From: Streptomyces drozdowiczii | GTDB taxonomy: Bacteria; Actinomycetota; Actinomycetes; Streptomycetales; Streptomycetaceae | Assembly (NCBI RefSeq): GCF_026167665.1 | Contig: NZ_CP098740.1 | Span: 4,526,001 to 4,590,000 of the forward strand | Reading direction: 5' to 3' | DNA length: 64,000 nucleotides | Shown here: one piece after another, positions 44,640-55,046 of the stretch | Layout: each line of letters starts with the position of its first letter | How positions within the stretch are numbered: position 1 is the first letter of the stretch | Translations under genes and position numbers: made by a program | Notes under the pieces: generated by a model | What the model saw: the letters and a program-made list of their open reading frames with translations, nothing else | Database searches by the model: none | What the model was told of the DNA's origin: nothing

Positions 44640-44972
44640 TCAGCGGCCGCCGAAGCGGGCCGCGTCGAAGTTGGCCGAAGCCATCTGCGTACGCGCGTTC
44701 TCGCCCTGTTCCTGCTCGCCCGAACCGAACGCCGCGTCCATGCCCTGCTGGCCGCCCAGGATGCCGGAGAGCGAGGCGTTCAGCGCCGCGGTGATCTCGT
44801 CGGAGCGGTTCTTGAAGTCGTCGAAGGCGATCTTGCCCGCGCCGTTGAACTTGCCTTCCAGCGGTTCCGCCGCGGCGATCAACTGCCGGATCAGCGTGCC
44901 CAGATCGGTGCTGGAGCCCTGCGAGTGCTTGAGCAGCGTCGACAGGACCGTGGACCCCATGTCGAACTTCAT
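44640..44972 (-). CDS. WXG100/ESAT-6-like protein
   Basis: A 110-residue protein (MKFDMGSTVLSTLLKHSQGS) with EGKFNGAGKIAFDDF at the turn (F-N-G in place of W-x-G) and a C-terminal NFDAARFGGR. ATG 44972 has GGGGGGAAG upstream; the frame open to 45062 has no such site. It likely dimerises with the neighbouring small protein and is recognised by EccC for export. Confidence 0.78.
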   Translation of the reverse strand: MKFDMGSTVLSTLLKHSQGSSTDLGTLIRQLIAAAEPLEGKFNGAGKIAFDDFKNRSDEITAALNASLSGILGGQQGMDAAFGSGEQEQGENARTQMASANFDAARFGGR

Positions 44973-45134
44973 CGGCTTCCCCCCATGCGTCGGAACCTCG
45001 AACGGATGTATCCGTCCCAGCCTCATGTCTATCAATCCGCGCGTCGCTACTGCAATCTGCAATCGGCCATATCGTCGCGGTGACCGGGCGAGTCGACCGG
45101 CGCGCCCGCCGGCCGCGCTTTGCGAAGCGGTACG

Positions 45135-48100
45135 TCAGTGCGGTACGTACACCGTCTGCGTCAGCCGGTTCGGGCGCCCCCGCTGGATGAACACCCCACG
45201 TCCGGCCGCCTGTTGGGAGGCGTAGACGCCGGGGAAGAGCTGGCCCTCGCTGCGGTCGCCCGACATCACCAGCGCCGAGGCCCCCGACTCCCGCAGGCTC
45301 TGCACCACCGGCTCGTACATCCCGCGCGCCGCCCCCGCCACGCGCCGCGACAGCACGAAGTGCAGGCCGATGTCCACGGCGGAGGGGATGTACGGGAGGA
45401 ACGCGGCCAGCGGCGACTGGCCCGCCGTCGTCAGCACGTCGTAGTCGTCCACCAGGACCACGATGCGCGGGCCCTGGCCCCAGCTGCCCGGCTCCAGGTC
45501 CTCCAGGCGGGCGTTCTCGTCCGGCAGCCGCTTCTCCAGCTCGGAGGCGATGGCGGCCGAAAGGCCCATGCAGAGCTTGGAGTTGTACGCGTAACCGCCG
45601 TTCAGCTCCTCCGGGACCACCCCGCGCAGCGAGCGCCGGGGGTCCATCACCGCGAAGACGAGGTCGTCCTCGCCGTAACGGTCGGCGAGCCCCTGCGCGA
45701 CCGCCCGCAGCAGGTTCGTCTTGCCGCACTCGCTGTCCCCGAGCACCAGCAGGTGCTGGTCGTGGCCGAACAGGTCGAGCAGCACGGGCGCCAGGGCCGA
45801 CTGGTCGAGCCCCAGCGGCACCCGCTCCGGCTCCGCAGCCCGGCCGGGCAGCAGATGCGGTTCGAGCAGGTGCGGCAGCACCCGTACCGGCTGGGCGACC
45901 TCGCCGTGCCAGGTGGCCCGGACCGTGCGCGTGGCGCGTTCGAGGACCGCGCCCAGCTCCGCCGTCTCCGCGACCCCGTCGGTGCGGGGCAGGGCGACCT
46001 GGGCGAAGAGCTTGCCGTCGGTGAGGACGCGGCCCGGCTCGTCGGGGGAGAGGGTCTCGGCCAGTTTGCGGTCGATGCTCGACTCGCCCGGGTCGTTGAG
46101 CCGCAGCTCCACCCGGGTGCCGAAGTTGGACTGGATCGCGATGCGCACGTCGTTCCACCGGAGCATCCCGGCGACGACGTGGATGCCGTAGCCGCCGCCC
46201 CGCTTGAGGATGTCCGCGACCGCGTCGTCCAGCTCGTCGAAGTCGTCGCGCAGCGCGCCGAACCCGTCGATGACGAGGACGATCTCGGCGGACGCCAGCT
46301 CCGGCAGGCGGCCCGCCGCGTGCAGGGTGCGCAGCTGCTCGACGGAGTCGATGCCGTGCTCCCGGAACAGCTCCTCGCGCAGGGTGAGCATCGCGCGCAC
46401 CTCCTCGACCGTGCGCGCGGCCCGCTCCCGGTCGGCGCGGCCGGCGACACCGCCGACGTGCGGCAGCTCGGCGAGGGCCTGGAGGCCGCCGCCGACGAGG
46501 TCGAGGCCGTAGACGCCGACCTCCTGCGGGGTGTGCGTGAGCGCGAGGGAGAGGACCAGGGTGCGCAGCAGCGTCGTCTTGCCGGACTGCGGGCCGCCGA
46601 TGACGGCCGCGTGCCCGCCGGCCACGGTGAGGTCGAGGAGCCACTGCCCCTGCCACTGCTTGGCCGGGTCGTCCAGCAGCCCGAGCGGTACGAGCAGCGG
46701 GCCGCGCTGCCGGGTGCCCGGCCGGCCCGCGTCCGGGCGCACCCCGGTCAGCCGCATCCCGCGCGGCCCGGCGTCCAGCGGTCCGGCGACGGCGTCCAGG
46801 GTGATCGCCGGGGGCAGCGGGGGCAGCCAGATGCTGCGTACCCCGGGCGCCGCACCGGTCAGCTGGCCGACCATCACCGCGAGTTCGGTCGGCCCGGTCT
46901 CGCGGCGGCGGGCGGACGGCTCGCGGTCCTGCGGGGAGCTGTCCGGCCCGGCGAGGGTGTTGTACGCCTCGTAGGGGAGGGCGAGCGGCCCGGTCTCCTC
47001 CTCGTCGGCGCTCCGCACGGGGCCCCGGTACGCGCCGGAGACGTAACCCGCCTTGAAGCGCGTGTAGTGGCTGGTGTCCACCTTGAGGAAGCCGAAGCCG
47101 GGCAGCGGCGGCAGGTGAAAGGCGTCCGTGGTGTCCAGGACCATCCGCGACTCGTCGGCGGAGAAGGTGCGCAGGCCGAGCCGGTACGAGAGGTAGGTCT
47201 CCAGGCCCTTGAGCTTGCCGCTCTCGATGCGCTGGCTGGACAGCAGCAGGTGCACGCCGATGGAGCGGCCGATCCGGCCGATGGACAGGAACAGGTCGAT
47301 GAAGTCCGGCTTGGCGGTGAGGAGTTCGCCGAACTCGTCGATCACCACGAACAGGTGCGGCAGCGGGTCCAGGTCCGGCCGCTTCTGCGCGCGCAGCGCC
47401 GTGTAGTCCCCGATGTCCGCGACGTTGCCCGCGTCCTTCAGGGCCTGCTGGCGGCGCTTGACCTCACCGGCGAGCGAGGAGTGCACGCGCTCGACCAGGC
47501 CCGCCTGGTTCTCCAGGTTGGTGATGACCCCCGCCACGTGCGGCAGGTCCGCGAACGGGGCGAAGGTGGCGCCGCCCTTGTAGTCGACCAGGACGAGCGC
47601 CAGGTCCTCCGGCGGATGGGTGGCCGCCAGGCCGAGGACGAGGGTGCGCAGCAGCTCCGACTTGCCGGAGCCCGTCGCGCCCACGCACAGCCCGTGCGGG
47701 CCCATGCCCAGCTCGGAGGACTCCTTGAGGTCCAGGAGCACCGGCTCGTGCGCGTCGCTGATCCCGATCGGCACCCGCAGGAAGGCCCGTTCACCGCGCG
47801 GCGCCCACAGCCGGTCCAGGTCCAGCGCCGCCACGTCCTGGACGCCGAGCATCGCGGCGAACTCGACGGGCCCGGCCAGCGGCGCGTCGGCCAGGGACTC
47901 GGCGGACAGCCGCAGCGGCGCGATCATCCGGGCCAGGCCCTCCGCGAAGGGCATCCCGACCTCGTCCACCGTGCCGTGCGACGCGACGGTCTCCGCCGCC
48001 CGCAGGTCCTCCACCACCACGTCCGTGCCGTCCACGGTGAGGCGGACGTTGACGTGGTCCGGCTCCTGGACCCGCCGGTCGAGCAGGTGCACCACGGTCA

Positions 48101-49145
48101 CGCCCATCTCGCGCAGCCCGACCGCGTCGTCCGGGCGCGGCAGGTCCACGGCGTCCTCGCCGTGCCCGTCGACCACCACGAGCAGCCGGGAGTTCATCGC
48201 GAGCGCGTCCCGCCCGGCCAGGCCCCGGCGCACCTCGGCCGCGTACGAGGCGCGGCGGCGCAGCTCGGGCCCGAGGAGGCGGGCCAGCCGGGCGGCGGAG
48301 GGGGCGATGCGGCGGGCGGCGACCGGGCCGTCGGACTGCTCGGGGTCGAGCAGATGCGGCAGCCACTTCGCCCACTCCCAATCGGCCATGCGCTCACCGG
48401 AGGCGGCGACCGCGATCGCCACGTCGTCCGGCGCGTGCAGGGCCGCCGCCTGGACGAGCAGGGCGCGCACCACCCGCAGGCCGTCCTCGCGGGGACCGAT
48501 CACGCTGACGTTCCCGGCCCGGTCCAGCGGGACGGTCAGGGGGAGTTCGGTGCCGTTGCGGAACCGCTTCACCACGGCCGACGCCTCGTTGAGCATGAAG
48601 AGGTCGGGCGGGGTGAGGACGGACGAGCCCTGCTCGCCGATCCGGAGGTCCCGCAGCGGCATCTCGCCCGTGCCGGCCCGTATCCGCAGGAAGTCGTCGT
48701 CGGCCCTGCGCCGCTCCCAGAGGCGGGCCGGGTCGCGCACGATGTCGTAGAGGGCGTACGGGGACGGGTTCAGCACGTCCGCCTGCTCGCGCCGGACCCG
48801 CTCCTCGGCCGACAACTCCTCGCGCAGGTCCTCCACATAGGCGAGATACGCCTCGCGCTGGGTGCGGCGGGTCCGCTGCGCCTTGCCGCGCTGGGAGAGC
48901 AGCAGCACCGCCGAGCCGATGACCGTGACGACCAGGATGATCGCGCCGAGCCCGGCGAACTGGCTGTTGCGGACCACCGTCATCATCACTACGGACGACA
49001 TGACCCCGGCGACCGGGAGCAGCGACATCGCGATGTTCCCGGACTTGCCCTCGGGCAGGTTGGGCGGCGCCTCGATGGTGCGCGGCTCGGACGGCGCCGG
49101 CGGGCGCGTGGTGCGGGCGGGGCGGTGGATCAGGCGAGTGCTCAT
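45135..49145 (-). CDS. eccC: Type VII secretion motor ATPase EccC
   Basis: A 1336-residue FtsK/SpoIIIE-family protein. Two transmembrane helices lie near residues 38-80 (SSVVMMTVV; AIILVVTVIGSAVLLLS). Three ATPase domains follow, with P-loops GATGSGKS (about 488), GGPQSGKT (about 848) and GDSECGKT (about 1135). This is the single-chain EccCa+EccCb layout typical of Streptomyces. The first ATPase domain drives secretion, and the last domains bind WXG100 substrates. ATG 49145 follows GGACGGAG. Its presence with EccD and WXG100 genes defines the locus. Confidence 0.95.
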   Translation of the reverse strand: MSTRLIHRPARTTRPPAPSEPRTIEAPPNLPEGKSGNIAMSLLPVAGVMSSVVMMTVVRNSQFAGLGAIILVVTVIGSAVLLLSQRGKAQRTRRTQREAYLAYVEDLREELSAEERVRREQADVLNPSPYALYDIVRDPARLWERRRADDDFLRIRAGTGEMPLRDLRIGEQGSSVLTPPDLFMLNEASAVVKRFRNGTELPLTVPLDRAGNVSVIGPREDGLRVVRALLVQAAALHAPDDVAIAVAASGERMADWEWAKWLPHLLDPEQSDGPVAARRIAPSAARLARLLGPELRRRASYAAEVRRGLAGRDALAMNSRLLVVVDGHGEDAVDLPRPDDAVGLREMGVTVVHLLDRRVQEPDHVNVRLTVDGTDVVVEDLRAAETVASHGTVDEVGMPFAEGLARMIAPLRLSAESLADAPLAGPVEFAAMLGVQDVAALDLDRLWAPRGERAFLRVPIGISDAHEPVLLDLKESSELGMGPHGLCVGATGSGKSELLRTLVLGLAATHPPEDLALVLVDYKGGATFAPFADLPHVAGVITNLENQAGLVERVHSSLAGEVKRRQQALKDAGNVADIGDYTALRAQKRPDLDPLPHLFVVIDEFGELLTAKPDFIDLFLSIGRIGRSIGVHLLLSSQRIESGKLKGLETYLSYRLGLRTFSADESRMVLDTTDAFHLPPLPGFGFLKVDTSHYTRFKAGYVSGAYRGPVRSADEEETGPLALPYEAYNTLAGPDSSPQDREPSARRRETGPTELAVMVGQLTGAAPGVRSIWLPPLPPAITLDAVAGPLDAGPRGMRLTGVRPDAGRPGTRQRGPLLVPLGLLDDPAKQWQGQWLLDLTVAGGHAAVIGGPQSGKTTLLRTLVLSLALTHTPQEVGVYGLDLVGGGLQALAELPHVGGVAGRADRERAARTVEEVRAMLTLREELFREHGIDSVEQLRTLHAAGRLPELASAEIVLVIDGFGALRDDFDELDDAVADILKRGGGYGIHVVAGMLRWNDVRIAIQSNFGTRVELRLNDPGESSIDRKLAETLSPDEPGRVLTDGKLFAQVALPRTDGVAETAELGAVLERATRTVRATWHGEVAQPVRVLPHLLEPHLLPGRAAEPERVPLGLDQSALAPVLLDLFGHDQHLLVLGDSECGKTNLLRAVAQGLADRYGEDDLVFAVMDPRRSLRGVVPEELNGGYAYNSKLCMGLSAAIASELEKRLPDENARLEDLEPGSWGQGPRIVVLVDDYDVLTTAGQSPLAAFLPYIPSAVDIGLHFVLSRRVAGAARGMYEPVVQSLRESGASALVMSGDRSEGQLFPGVYASQQAAGRGVFIQRGRPNRLTQTVYVPH

Positions 49146-49197
49146 CGGCTCCGTCCGGGGAGGTCGGCCGGGTCGGCGTACGGGCTCGGCACCGGGG

Positions 49198-50298
49198 TCA
49201 CCGGCGCTTCTGGGACAGCTCGAAGACCTCGGCGGCGAGGCGGGTGGCGGCGAGCCGGGCCGGGCGGGCGAGCAGTTCGGTGCGCAGCGGTCCGCCGGCC
49301 GCGAGGTGCCGGTCGTACGGCAGGACGTGGACGCGGGCGCCGGTCGTCGCGAGGCGTTCGGCCGCCGCGCCGATGTCGATGCCGGGGCGCGGGGTCGTCA
49401 CGGAGAGCGCGACGACGGTCCCCTCGATGACGTGCGGGGGGAGCGCCCGCAGCCACTGGAGCACGGCGTACGTGCTGGTCACGCCGTCGAGCGTGGCGGG
49501 GGCGGCCAGCACTCGGGCCTGCGCGGCGGACAGGGCGACCCGGGCGACCTCGGCGGGCAGCGTCTCGCAGTCCACCACGGTCACCCCGAAGTAGCGGCGC
49601 AGGGCGACCATCACCCGTTCGTACGTGACGGTGTCGACCATGGCCCCGATCCGGCCCTGGCTGCCGGGCAGCAGCCAGGCGTTGTCCGGGAGCTGGACGA
49701 GATAGCCGGTGATGTCGAGCAGCGACATCTGCGGCGCGGCGATGTCCGCCAGGTCGGCCGTGGTCCACCGCAGCGCCTCGGCGCCCATCCGGAGCGGCAG
49801 CGAGCCCAGCGCCGGGTCGGCCTCCACGAGGAGCACGGGGTCCTGCCGGTAGTGCGCGTACGTGGTGCCGAGCAGCGCGGTCACCGTCGTCTTGCCGGCG
49901 CCGCCCCGGATGGAGGTGACCGCGATCTGCCGCCCCGTCGTCACCGGTTGCTGGAGCACCTCGGCGGTACGGGTGAGCGCGGCGACCTCCCGGGCGGCGG
50001 ACCCGGAGACGATACGGCGCACGGCGCGCGCGGCCCGTACGGCGACGGCCTCGCCGCGCACCGGCCGCCGGGCCACGGCGGTCATCGCCTTGTCGAGGAC
50101 GGGGAGCGAGTCGGGGGTGGGGGGAGGCGCGGGCGTCCCGGGCCAGGACCGCGCGGCGGGGGCGGGCGCGGGCCGCGGCTCGGGTTCCGTCCGTGCGGGC
50201 GGCACGGCGGGGCGCGGGGCCTCCGGGGCCTCGGCCGGGCCCGGCCCCTTCAGGTCGCGCAGGAGGTCGCCCTGCCAGTTGTGGTCCGCGTTCGGCAT
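49198..50298 (-). CDS. MinD/ParA-like ATPase associated with T7SS
   Basis: A 366-residue protein. A Pro-rich disordered N-terminus (about 20-65) precedes a P-loop domain with SIRGGAGKTTVTALLG, LLVEADPALGSLPLR and VVDCETLPAE. This architecture, a Pro-rich head plus a deviant Walker A ATPase, matches EspI-like accessory ATPases that modulate ESX secretion in mycobacteria. It lies between eccD and eccC in the same direction. Confidence 0.83.
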   Translation of the reverse strand: MPNADHNWQGDLLRDLKGPGPAEAPEAPRPAVPPARTEPEPRPAPAPAARSWPGTPAPPPTPDSLPVLDKAMTAVARRPVRGEAVAVRAARAVRRIVSGSAAREVAALTRTAEVLQQPVTTGRQIAVTSIRGGAGKTTVTALLGTTYAHYRQDPVLLVEADPALGSLPLRMGAEALRWTTADLADIAAPQMSLLDITGYLVQLPDNAWLLPGSQGRIGAMVDTVTYERVMVALRRYFGVTVVDCETLPAEVARVALSAAQARVLAAPATLDGVTSTYAVLQWLRALPPHVIEGTVVALSVTTPRPGIDIGAAAERLATTGARVHVLPYDRHLAAGGPLRTELLARPARLAATRLAAEVFELSQKRR

Positions 50299-50358
50299 GT
50301 CTGCCCTTCTTCGCCGCTTCGATGCCCCGCCGGGCCCGTATCGGTGGTCTCGGAGTCG

Positions 50359-51711
50359 TCAGAACTTGTTCAGCAGTTGCCCGTAGACGCCGAACACCCC
50401 GACGGCGAGCGGGAAGAGCCCCACGACGCCGATGGACTCGATGAGGTCGGCCGTCCGCCGCAGCCGCACCCGTACGTGCTCCGGCGGCTCCACCGCCAGC
50501 GCGAGCAGGGGCAGCAGCGCGGCCGCGCACAGGACCGCGATGGGCCCGCCGCCCCCGGAGTGGTCCAGCCACAGCACCACCAGCCGCACCGCGACGAACG
50601 CGGCGGCGGCGAACAGCGCCACCACCTCCGCCACCAGCGGGAACGCCCGCGCCCGGGACAGCAGCACCACCGCGACCAGGCACGGCAGCAGCACCGTCCA
50701 CACCGTCGGCCGGTCCGCCGTGGTGAGGAGGTGGCCGCCGGCGGCGGCCGACACCGCCGTGACGAGCGTCGCCAGGGCGAGGCCCCGGTGGGTGGCGGCC
50801 AGCGCGTTGCCCACGTCGTGCCGGCTGACCGAGGCACCGCCCGAGCGGCGGTCGTCGAGGCCCGTGAGGCCCGACGCCATCAGGGCGAGCCGGGGCAGCA
50901 GCCCGAGCAGGACCACGGAGAACACGGCCATCACCGCGCCGAGCCCGGCCGGGTCCTCGGCGACGGCGGCGACGACCTCCCAGACCGCCGTCACCACGGC
51001 CGTGGCCAGCGCGCCGATCAGCCCGCCCCGGCCCAGCGGCGACAGCAGCCCGAGCAGCGCCAGCGACACGGCGGCCGCCCCCGCCACGGCCGCCAGCCGC
51101 AGCGCACCGGACCAGTCGTAGGCGTCGGCGGCCGTCCACGCCGAGAGGACGCCGAGCCCGGCCGAGACGAGGAGCAGCGCGGTCGCGAGCGCGCGGTTGC
51201 CCCGGCCGAGCCGGGCGACCAGCGCACCGGCCACCAGCAGCAGGACCGTCACGCCCGCCAAGGCCCCGGCCAGCGCGCCCAGCGCGAACTCGCGGCGGGC
51301 GAGCAGCGCGGCGATCACCGCGAAGACCACGGTCGCCGCGCCCGCGGCGACGCGGCGGACGGCCGGGCGCCAGCGCCAGGTCTGGAGGTCCAGGCTGTCC
51401 GCCACCTGGTCCGTCACGTCGTGGACCACCGGGGCGGGCGGGGCCGCGTGGATGCGGACAAGACGGAGCACGGCACCGTCACCGATGCCCGCCGAGGCCA
51501 GGGTGGCGTCGTGCGGCAGCGCCGAGCCGTCGGCGGTGAGCAGCTGCCGGGTCAGCGGGCGGGACGCGGCCCGGTCGTCCAGCAGCTGGAGTATGTCCGG
51601 AAGGAGCTGCCCGACCGGGGTGTCGGACGGCAGGACGAGGTCCGCGCGGCGCCGCTCGCCGACCAGCGTCACCCGGCTCATTTCCGCTCGGGAAGCCATT
51701 GCCGTACTCAC
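50359..51711 (-). CDS. eccD: Type VII secretion integral membrane protein EccD
   Basis: About 450 residues: an N-terminal ubiquitin-like YukD domain (about 10-95, [25 protein letters not shown]) and then about eleven transmembrane helices, ending [19 protein letters not shown]. This matches EccD, which forms the membrane channel core. Possible starts are GTG 51711, ATG 51699 and ATG 51681; none has a strong ribosome site. Confidence 0.9.
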   Translation of the reverse strand: MSTAMASRAEMSRVTLVGERRRADLVLPSDTPVGQLLPDILQLLDDRAASRPLTRQLLTADGSALPHDATLASAGIGDGAVLRLVRIHAAPPAPVVHDVTDQVADSLDLQTWRWRPAVRRVAAGAATVVFAVIAALLARREFALGALAGALAGVTVLLLVAGALVARLGRGNRALATALLLVSAGLGVLSAWTAADAYDWSGALRLAAVAGAAAVSLALLGLLSPLGRGGLIGALATAVVTAVWEVVAAVAEDPAGLGAVMAVFSVVLLGLLPRLALMASGLTGLDDRRSGGASVSRHDVGNALAATHRGLALATLVTAVSAAAGGHLLTTADRPTVWTVLLPCLVAVVLLSRARAFPLVAEVVALFAAAAFVAVRLVVLWLDHSGGGGPIAVLCAAALLPLLALAVEPPEHVRVRLRRTADLIESIGVVGLFPLAVGVFGVYGQLLNKF

Positions 51712-51760
51712 TGACGAAAACCAATCATCGCGACGTCCAGGAAATCTCGGGGTGAACCGG

Positions 51761-52018
51761 TCAGCGGTCGTACTGCTGGTACTGCCGCTGCTGCTTCTCC
51801 TGCTCGGCCTTCTGCTTGTCCAGGGTGTGCTGGAGGAAGGACCAGCCGACGCAGCCCGCGCACAGCACCGCGGTGATCGCGATGCCCGCGAACACCTTGC
51901 CCAGGCGCTCGTCGGCCGTCCGCCGCGCACGGCCGGTGCCGAACAGGAGCGCGTCGCGCATCCGCCGGCGGCGTACTCCCACCGACTCCAGCAGCTGACT
52001 GTCGTAATCCCGTGCCAT
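51761..52018 (-). CDS. Small single-pass membrane protein at the head of the T7SS operon
   Basis: An 85-residue protein with a basic N-terminus, one transmembrane helix ([18 protein letters not shown], about 45-62) and a Gln/Lys-rich tail. AAAGGGGGG precedes ATG 52018. It is the first gene of the leftward operon. Similar small proteins accompany streptomycete T7SS loci, but I know of no assigned function. The 204-base gap to the divergent ureohydrolase gene contains a TATGTT -10-like sequence for this operon. Confidence 0.7.
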   Translation of the reverse strand: MARDYDSQLLESVGVRRRRMRDALLFGTGRARRTADERLGKVFAGIAITAVLCAGCVGWSFLQHTLDKQKAEQEKQQRQYQQYDR

Positions 52019-52222
52019 GCGACCCCCCTTTGCCACTGCAACATAAGGCATGGGGTGACGGCGGGAACACCTCGGGTGGCCGGATCGAAGGCGCGTGGGG
52101 CCGGGGCGTGGCGGTTTCATCCGTTCCGGTGGGTGAGTGGACGAAACGTACACTTCAGTCCGCCCCCGCAGGCGCCTAGCGTCGCCTCGGCACACGCATC
52201 CCAGGAAAGGGCACCCCCCGTC

Positions 52223-53191
52223 ATGACCAGCAACGAGACGCCCCGCGGCCCCGTCGACTCCTCGCGCATCCCCCGGTACGCCGGGCCCGCGACGTTCGCC
52301 CGGCTGCCCCGCCTGGACGAGGTGGGCACGGCGGACGTGGCCGTCGTCGGGGTGCCGTTCGACTCGGGCGTCTCCTACCGGCCCGGCGCCCGCTTCGGCG
52401 GAAACGCGATCCGGGAGGCGTCGCGGCTGCTGCGCCCCTACAACCCGGCGCAGGACGCCTCGCCCTTCGCCCTGGCGCAGGTCGCGGACGCGGGGGACAT
52501 CGCGGCCAACCCGTTCAACATCGAGGAGGCCGTGGAGACCGTCGAGGCGGCGGCCGACGCGCTGCTCGACACCGGCGCCCGGCTGATGACGCTCGGCGGC
52601 GACCACACCATCGCGCTGCCGCTGCTGCGGTCCGTCGCCAAGAAGCACGGCCCGGTCGCGCTGCTCCACTTCGACGCCCACCTCGACACCTGGGACACCT
52701 ACTTCGGCGCCGCCTACACGCACGGCACCCCGTTCCGCCGGGCCGTCGAGGAGGGCATCCTCGACACCTCGGCGCTCTCCCACGTCGGCACCCGCGGCCC
52801 GCTCTACGGCAAGCAGGACCTGACCGACGACGCGAAGATGGGCTTCGGGATCGTCACCTCCGCCGATGTGATGCGGCGCGGCGTGGACGAGATCGCGGAC
52901 CAGCTGCGCCAGCGCATCGGGGACCGGCCGCTGTACATCTCCATCGACATCGACGTGCTCGACCCGGCCCACGCCCCCGGCACCGGCACCCCGGAGGCCG
53001 GCGGCCTCACCTCCCGCGAGCTGCTGGAGATCGTGCGCGGCCTGTCCTCCTGCCACCTGGTCTCCGCGGACCTGGTCGAGGTCGCCCCCGCGTACGATCA
53101 CGCGGAGATCACCTCCGTCGCCGCCTCGCACACCGCGTACGAGCTGACGACGATCATGACCCGCCAGATCGCGGAGGCCCGCCAGCAGTGA
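52223..53191 (+). CDS. speB: Agmatinase/guanidinobutyrase-type ureohydrolase
   Basis: A 322-residue dimanganese enzyme of the arginase superfamily. Metal-ligand motifs are [22 protein letters not shown] and [19 protein letters not shown]. It hydrolyses agmatine or 4-guanidinobutyrate to urea and an amine; which one cannot be read from the sequence. It is followed by a TPP enzyme with a four-base overlap, an operon pairing that I recall as conserved in Streptomyces. It marks the right edge of the accessory island. Confidence 0.92.
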   Translation: MTSNETPRGPVDSSRIPRYAGPATFARLPRLDEVGTADVAVVGVPFDSGVSYRPGARFGGNAIREASRLLRPYNPAQDASPFALAQVADAGDIAANPFNIEEAVETVEAAADALLDTGARLMTLGGDHTIALPLLRSVAKKHGPVALLHFDAHLDTWDTYFGAAYTHGTPFRRAVEEGILDTSALSHVGTRGPLYGKQDLTDDAKMGFGIVTSADVMRRGVDEIADQLRQRIGDRPLYISIDIDVLDPAHAPGTGTPEAGGLTSRELLEIVRGLSSCHLVSADLVEVAPAYDHAEITSVAASHTAYELTTIMTRQIAEARQQ

Positions 53192-54873
53192 GTCACGACC
53201 ACCACGACGAGCGGCCCGAGCTGACCCCGGCGCAGATCGAGGCCGCGCTGAATCCGCCACCGGGGCGCACCGGCGGCGACCTCGTCGTCGAGACCCTGCG
53301 CGGGCTCGGCGCGACCACCGTCTTCGGGCTGCCCGGACAGCACGCGCTGGCGCTGTTCGACGCGCTGCGCCGCTCGTCGCTCCAGTACGTGGGGCTGCGC
53401 GTCGAGAACAACGCGGGCTTCGCGGCCGACGCCTACGGGCGGATCACCGGCGAGGTCGCCCCGCTGTTCCTGTCGACCGGGCCCGGCGCGCTGACCTCGC
53501 TCGCCGCGCTCCAGGAGGCGGCGGCCGCCTCCGCGCCGGTCCTCGCGGTCTCCAGCCAGATCCCGGTGCACGGGCTGGGCGGCGGGCGCCACGGCCACCT
53601 GCACGAGCTGCGCGACCAGCAGGCGTCGTTCCGGGACGTGGTGAAGTCCGTCCACACCGTGCGGGCGGCCTCGCAGATCCCGTCCGCGATCGCCGCCGCC
53701 TGGGAGTCCGCGCTGACGGCCCCGCACGGCCCCGTCTGGGTCGAGATCCCGCAGGACGTGCTGGAGGCGGAGACCGGGCTGCCCGTCGTCCTCGCCCCGG
53801 ACGCCACCCCGCGCGAGCTGCACGCCCGCCCCGAGCTGATCGCGGTCGCCGCGCACCTGCTGGCGAACGCCGAGCGCCCGGCGATCGTCGCGGGCGGCGG
53901 GGTCGTACGGTCGGACGCCTCCGGGAAGCTGCGGGCGCTGGCCGAGAAGCTGAAGGCCCCGGTCGTCACCACGTACGGCGGGAAGGGCGCCTTCCCCTGG
54001 GGCCACCCGCTCTCGCTCCAGTCGTGGGTGGAGGACCGGCACGTCACCGACTTCCTGGAGGACGCCGACGTCCTGCTCGTCGTCGGCTCCGGACTCGGCG
54101 AACTCTCCTCGAACTACTACACGTTCGCCCCGCGCGGCCGGGTGGTCCAGATCGAGGCGGACGCCGGCAAGCTGGAGGCCAACCTCCCCGCGCTCGGCAT
54201 CCACGCGGACGCCCGCGACGCGCTCGCCGACCTCATCGACGCGGTCGCCCCGCGCGAGGACCCGGCAGCGGCGGACCGCGTCGCCGGGGTGCTCGGCCGG
54301 GTCCGGGACCGGATCGCCGGCCAGGGCCGCGAGCTGGAACAGGATCTTCTCGCGGCGATCAGGACCGCCCTGCCCGACGCCTCGCCCAGCTTCTGGGACA
54401 TGACGATCCTCGGCTACTGGGCCTGGGCCGCGTTCGACGCCCGCCGCCCGAACACCATGCACTCCGCCCAGGGCGCGGGCGGCCTCGGCTACGCCTTCCC
54501 GGCGGCGCTCGGCGCGGCGGTGGCCGACCCGACCCGGCCGGTCCTCGCGGTCTCCGGCGACGGCGGCGCGATGTACTCCGTCGCGGAACTGGCCACCGCC
54601 CGGCAGTACGACCTCCCGGTCACCTGGCTGATCGTGGACGACGGCGGCTACGGCATCCTGCGCGAGTACCTGACCGGCGCCTTCGGCGAGACCACCGGCA
54701 CGGAGCTGGCCCGCCCGGACTTCGCGGCCCTCGCCGCGTCCTTCGGCGTCCCGGCGGTCCGGACGAGCCCCGAGACGCTCGCCGCGGACCTGGCGGAGGC
54801 GTTCGGACGGCCGGGGCCCTCGGTCGTCGTACTCCCGGCTCTGCTGAAGATGTTCGAGCCGACGCACCTGTAA
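53188..54873 (+). CDS. Thiamine-diphosphate-dependent enzyme, acetolactate synthase-like
   Basis: A 561-residue protein with the three TPP-enzyme domains: an N-terminal PYR domain ([16 protein letters not shown] and the catalytic Glu in [18 protein letters not shown]), a central domain, and a C-terminal domain with the Mg-TPP motif SGDGGAMYS...ADDGGYG-like spacing ([11 protein letters not shown]). GTG 53188 overlaps the ureohydrolase stop. It may decarboxylate a 2-oxo acid from guanidino or arginine catabolism; that is inference. Its last codons form the first unit of a tandem repeat. Confidence 0.88.
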   Translation: MSHDHHDERPELTPAQIEAALNPPPGRTGGDLVVETLRGLGATTVFGLPGQHALALFDALRRSSLQYVGLRVENNAGFAADAYGRITGEVAPLFLSTGPGALTSLAALQEAAAASAPVLAVSSQIPVHGLGGGRHGHLHELRDQQASFRDVVKSVHTVRAASQIPSAIAAAWESALTAPHGPVWVEIPQDVLEAETGLPVVLAPDATPRELHARPELIAVAAHLLANAERPAIVAGGGVVRSDASGKLRALAEKLKAPVVTTYGGKGAFPWGHPLSLQSWVEDRHVTDFLEDADVLLVVGSGLGELSSNYYTFAPRGRVVQIEADAGKLEANLPALGIHADARDALADLIDAVAPREDPAAADRVAGVLGRVRDRIAGQGRELEQDLLAAIRTALPDASPSFWDMTILGYWAWAAFDARRPNTMHSAQGAGGLGYAFPAALGAAVADPTRPVLAVSGDGGAMYSVAELATARQYDLPVTWLIVDDGGYGILREYLTGAFGETTGTELARPDFAALAASFGVPAVRTSPETLAADLAEAFGRPGPSVVVLPALLKMFEPTHL

Positions 54874-54940
54874 CTCCACGTACCTGTAAGCCCACGTACT
54901 TGTAAGCCCACGCACCTGTAGTTCGACGTACCTGTAACAG
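54861..54940. repeat. Five-unit 16-bp tandem repeat at the 3' end of the TPP-enzyme gene
   Basis: Units start at 54861, 54877, 54893, 54909 and 54925, each close to CACGTACCTGTAAGCC. The first unit encodes the final residues THL and the stop. The others follow in the untranslated region and each contains CCTGTA or CTTGTA. The unit length is constant at 16 bases, which is not codon-phased, so it did not arise as a protein repeat. Confidence 0.85.
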
Positions 54941-55046
54941 GCCCCCGCCGGGCCCTGTGGCGCGTACAACCTTCCGGCCCCCCGCGAGTCATCTCTTGCG
55001 GGCGTGCCGGGGGGCCGTCCGCAGGAATCGTTCAGGGGGAACCACC

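Noticed and set aside
45120..49430. 1436-codon open frame opposite eccC
   Set aside because: Antisense shadow of eccC; no recognisable domains and repetitive Gln/Arg/Val composition.
54861..54940. Possible small CRISPR array
   Set aside because: The 16-bp units are directly adjacent with no spacers, and no cas genes are nearby.
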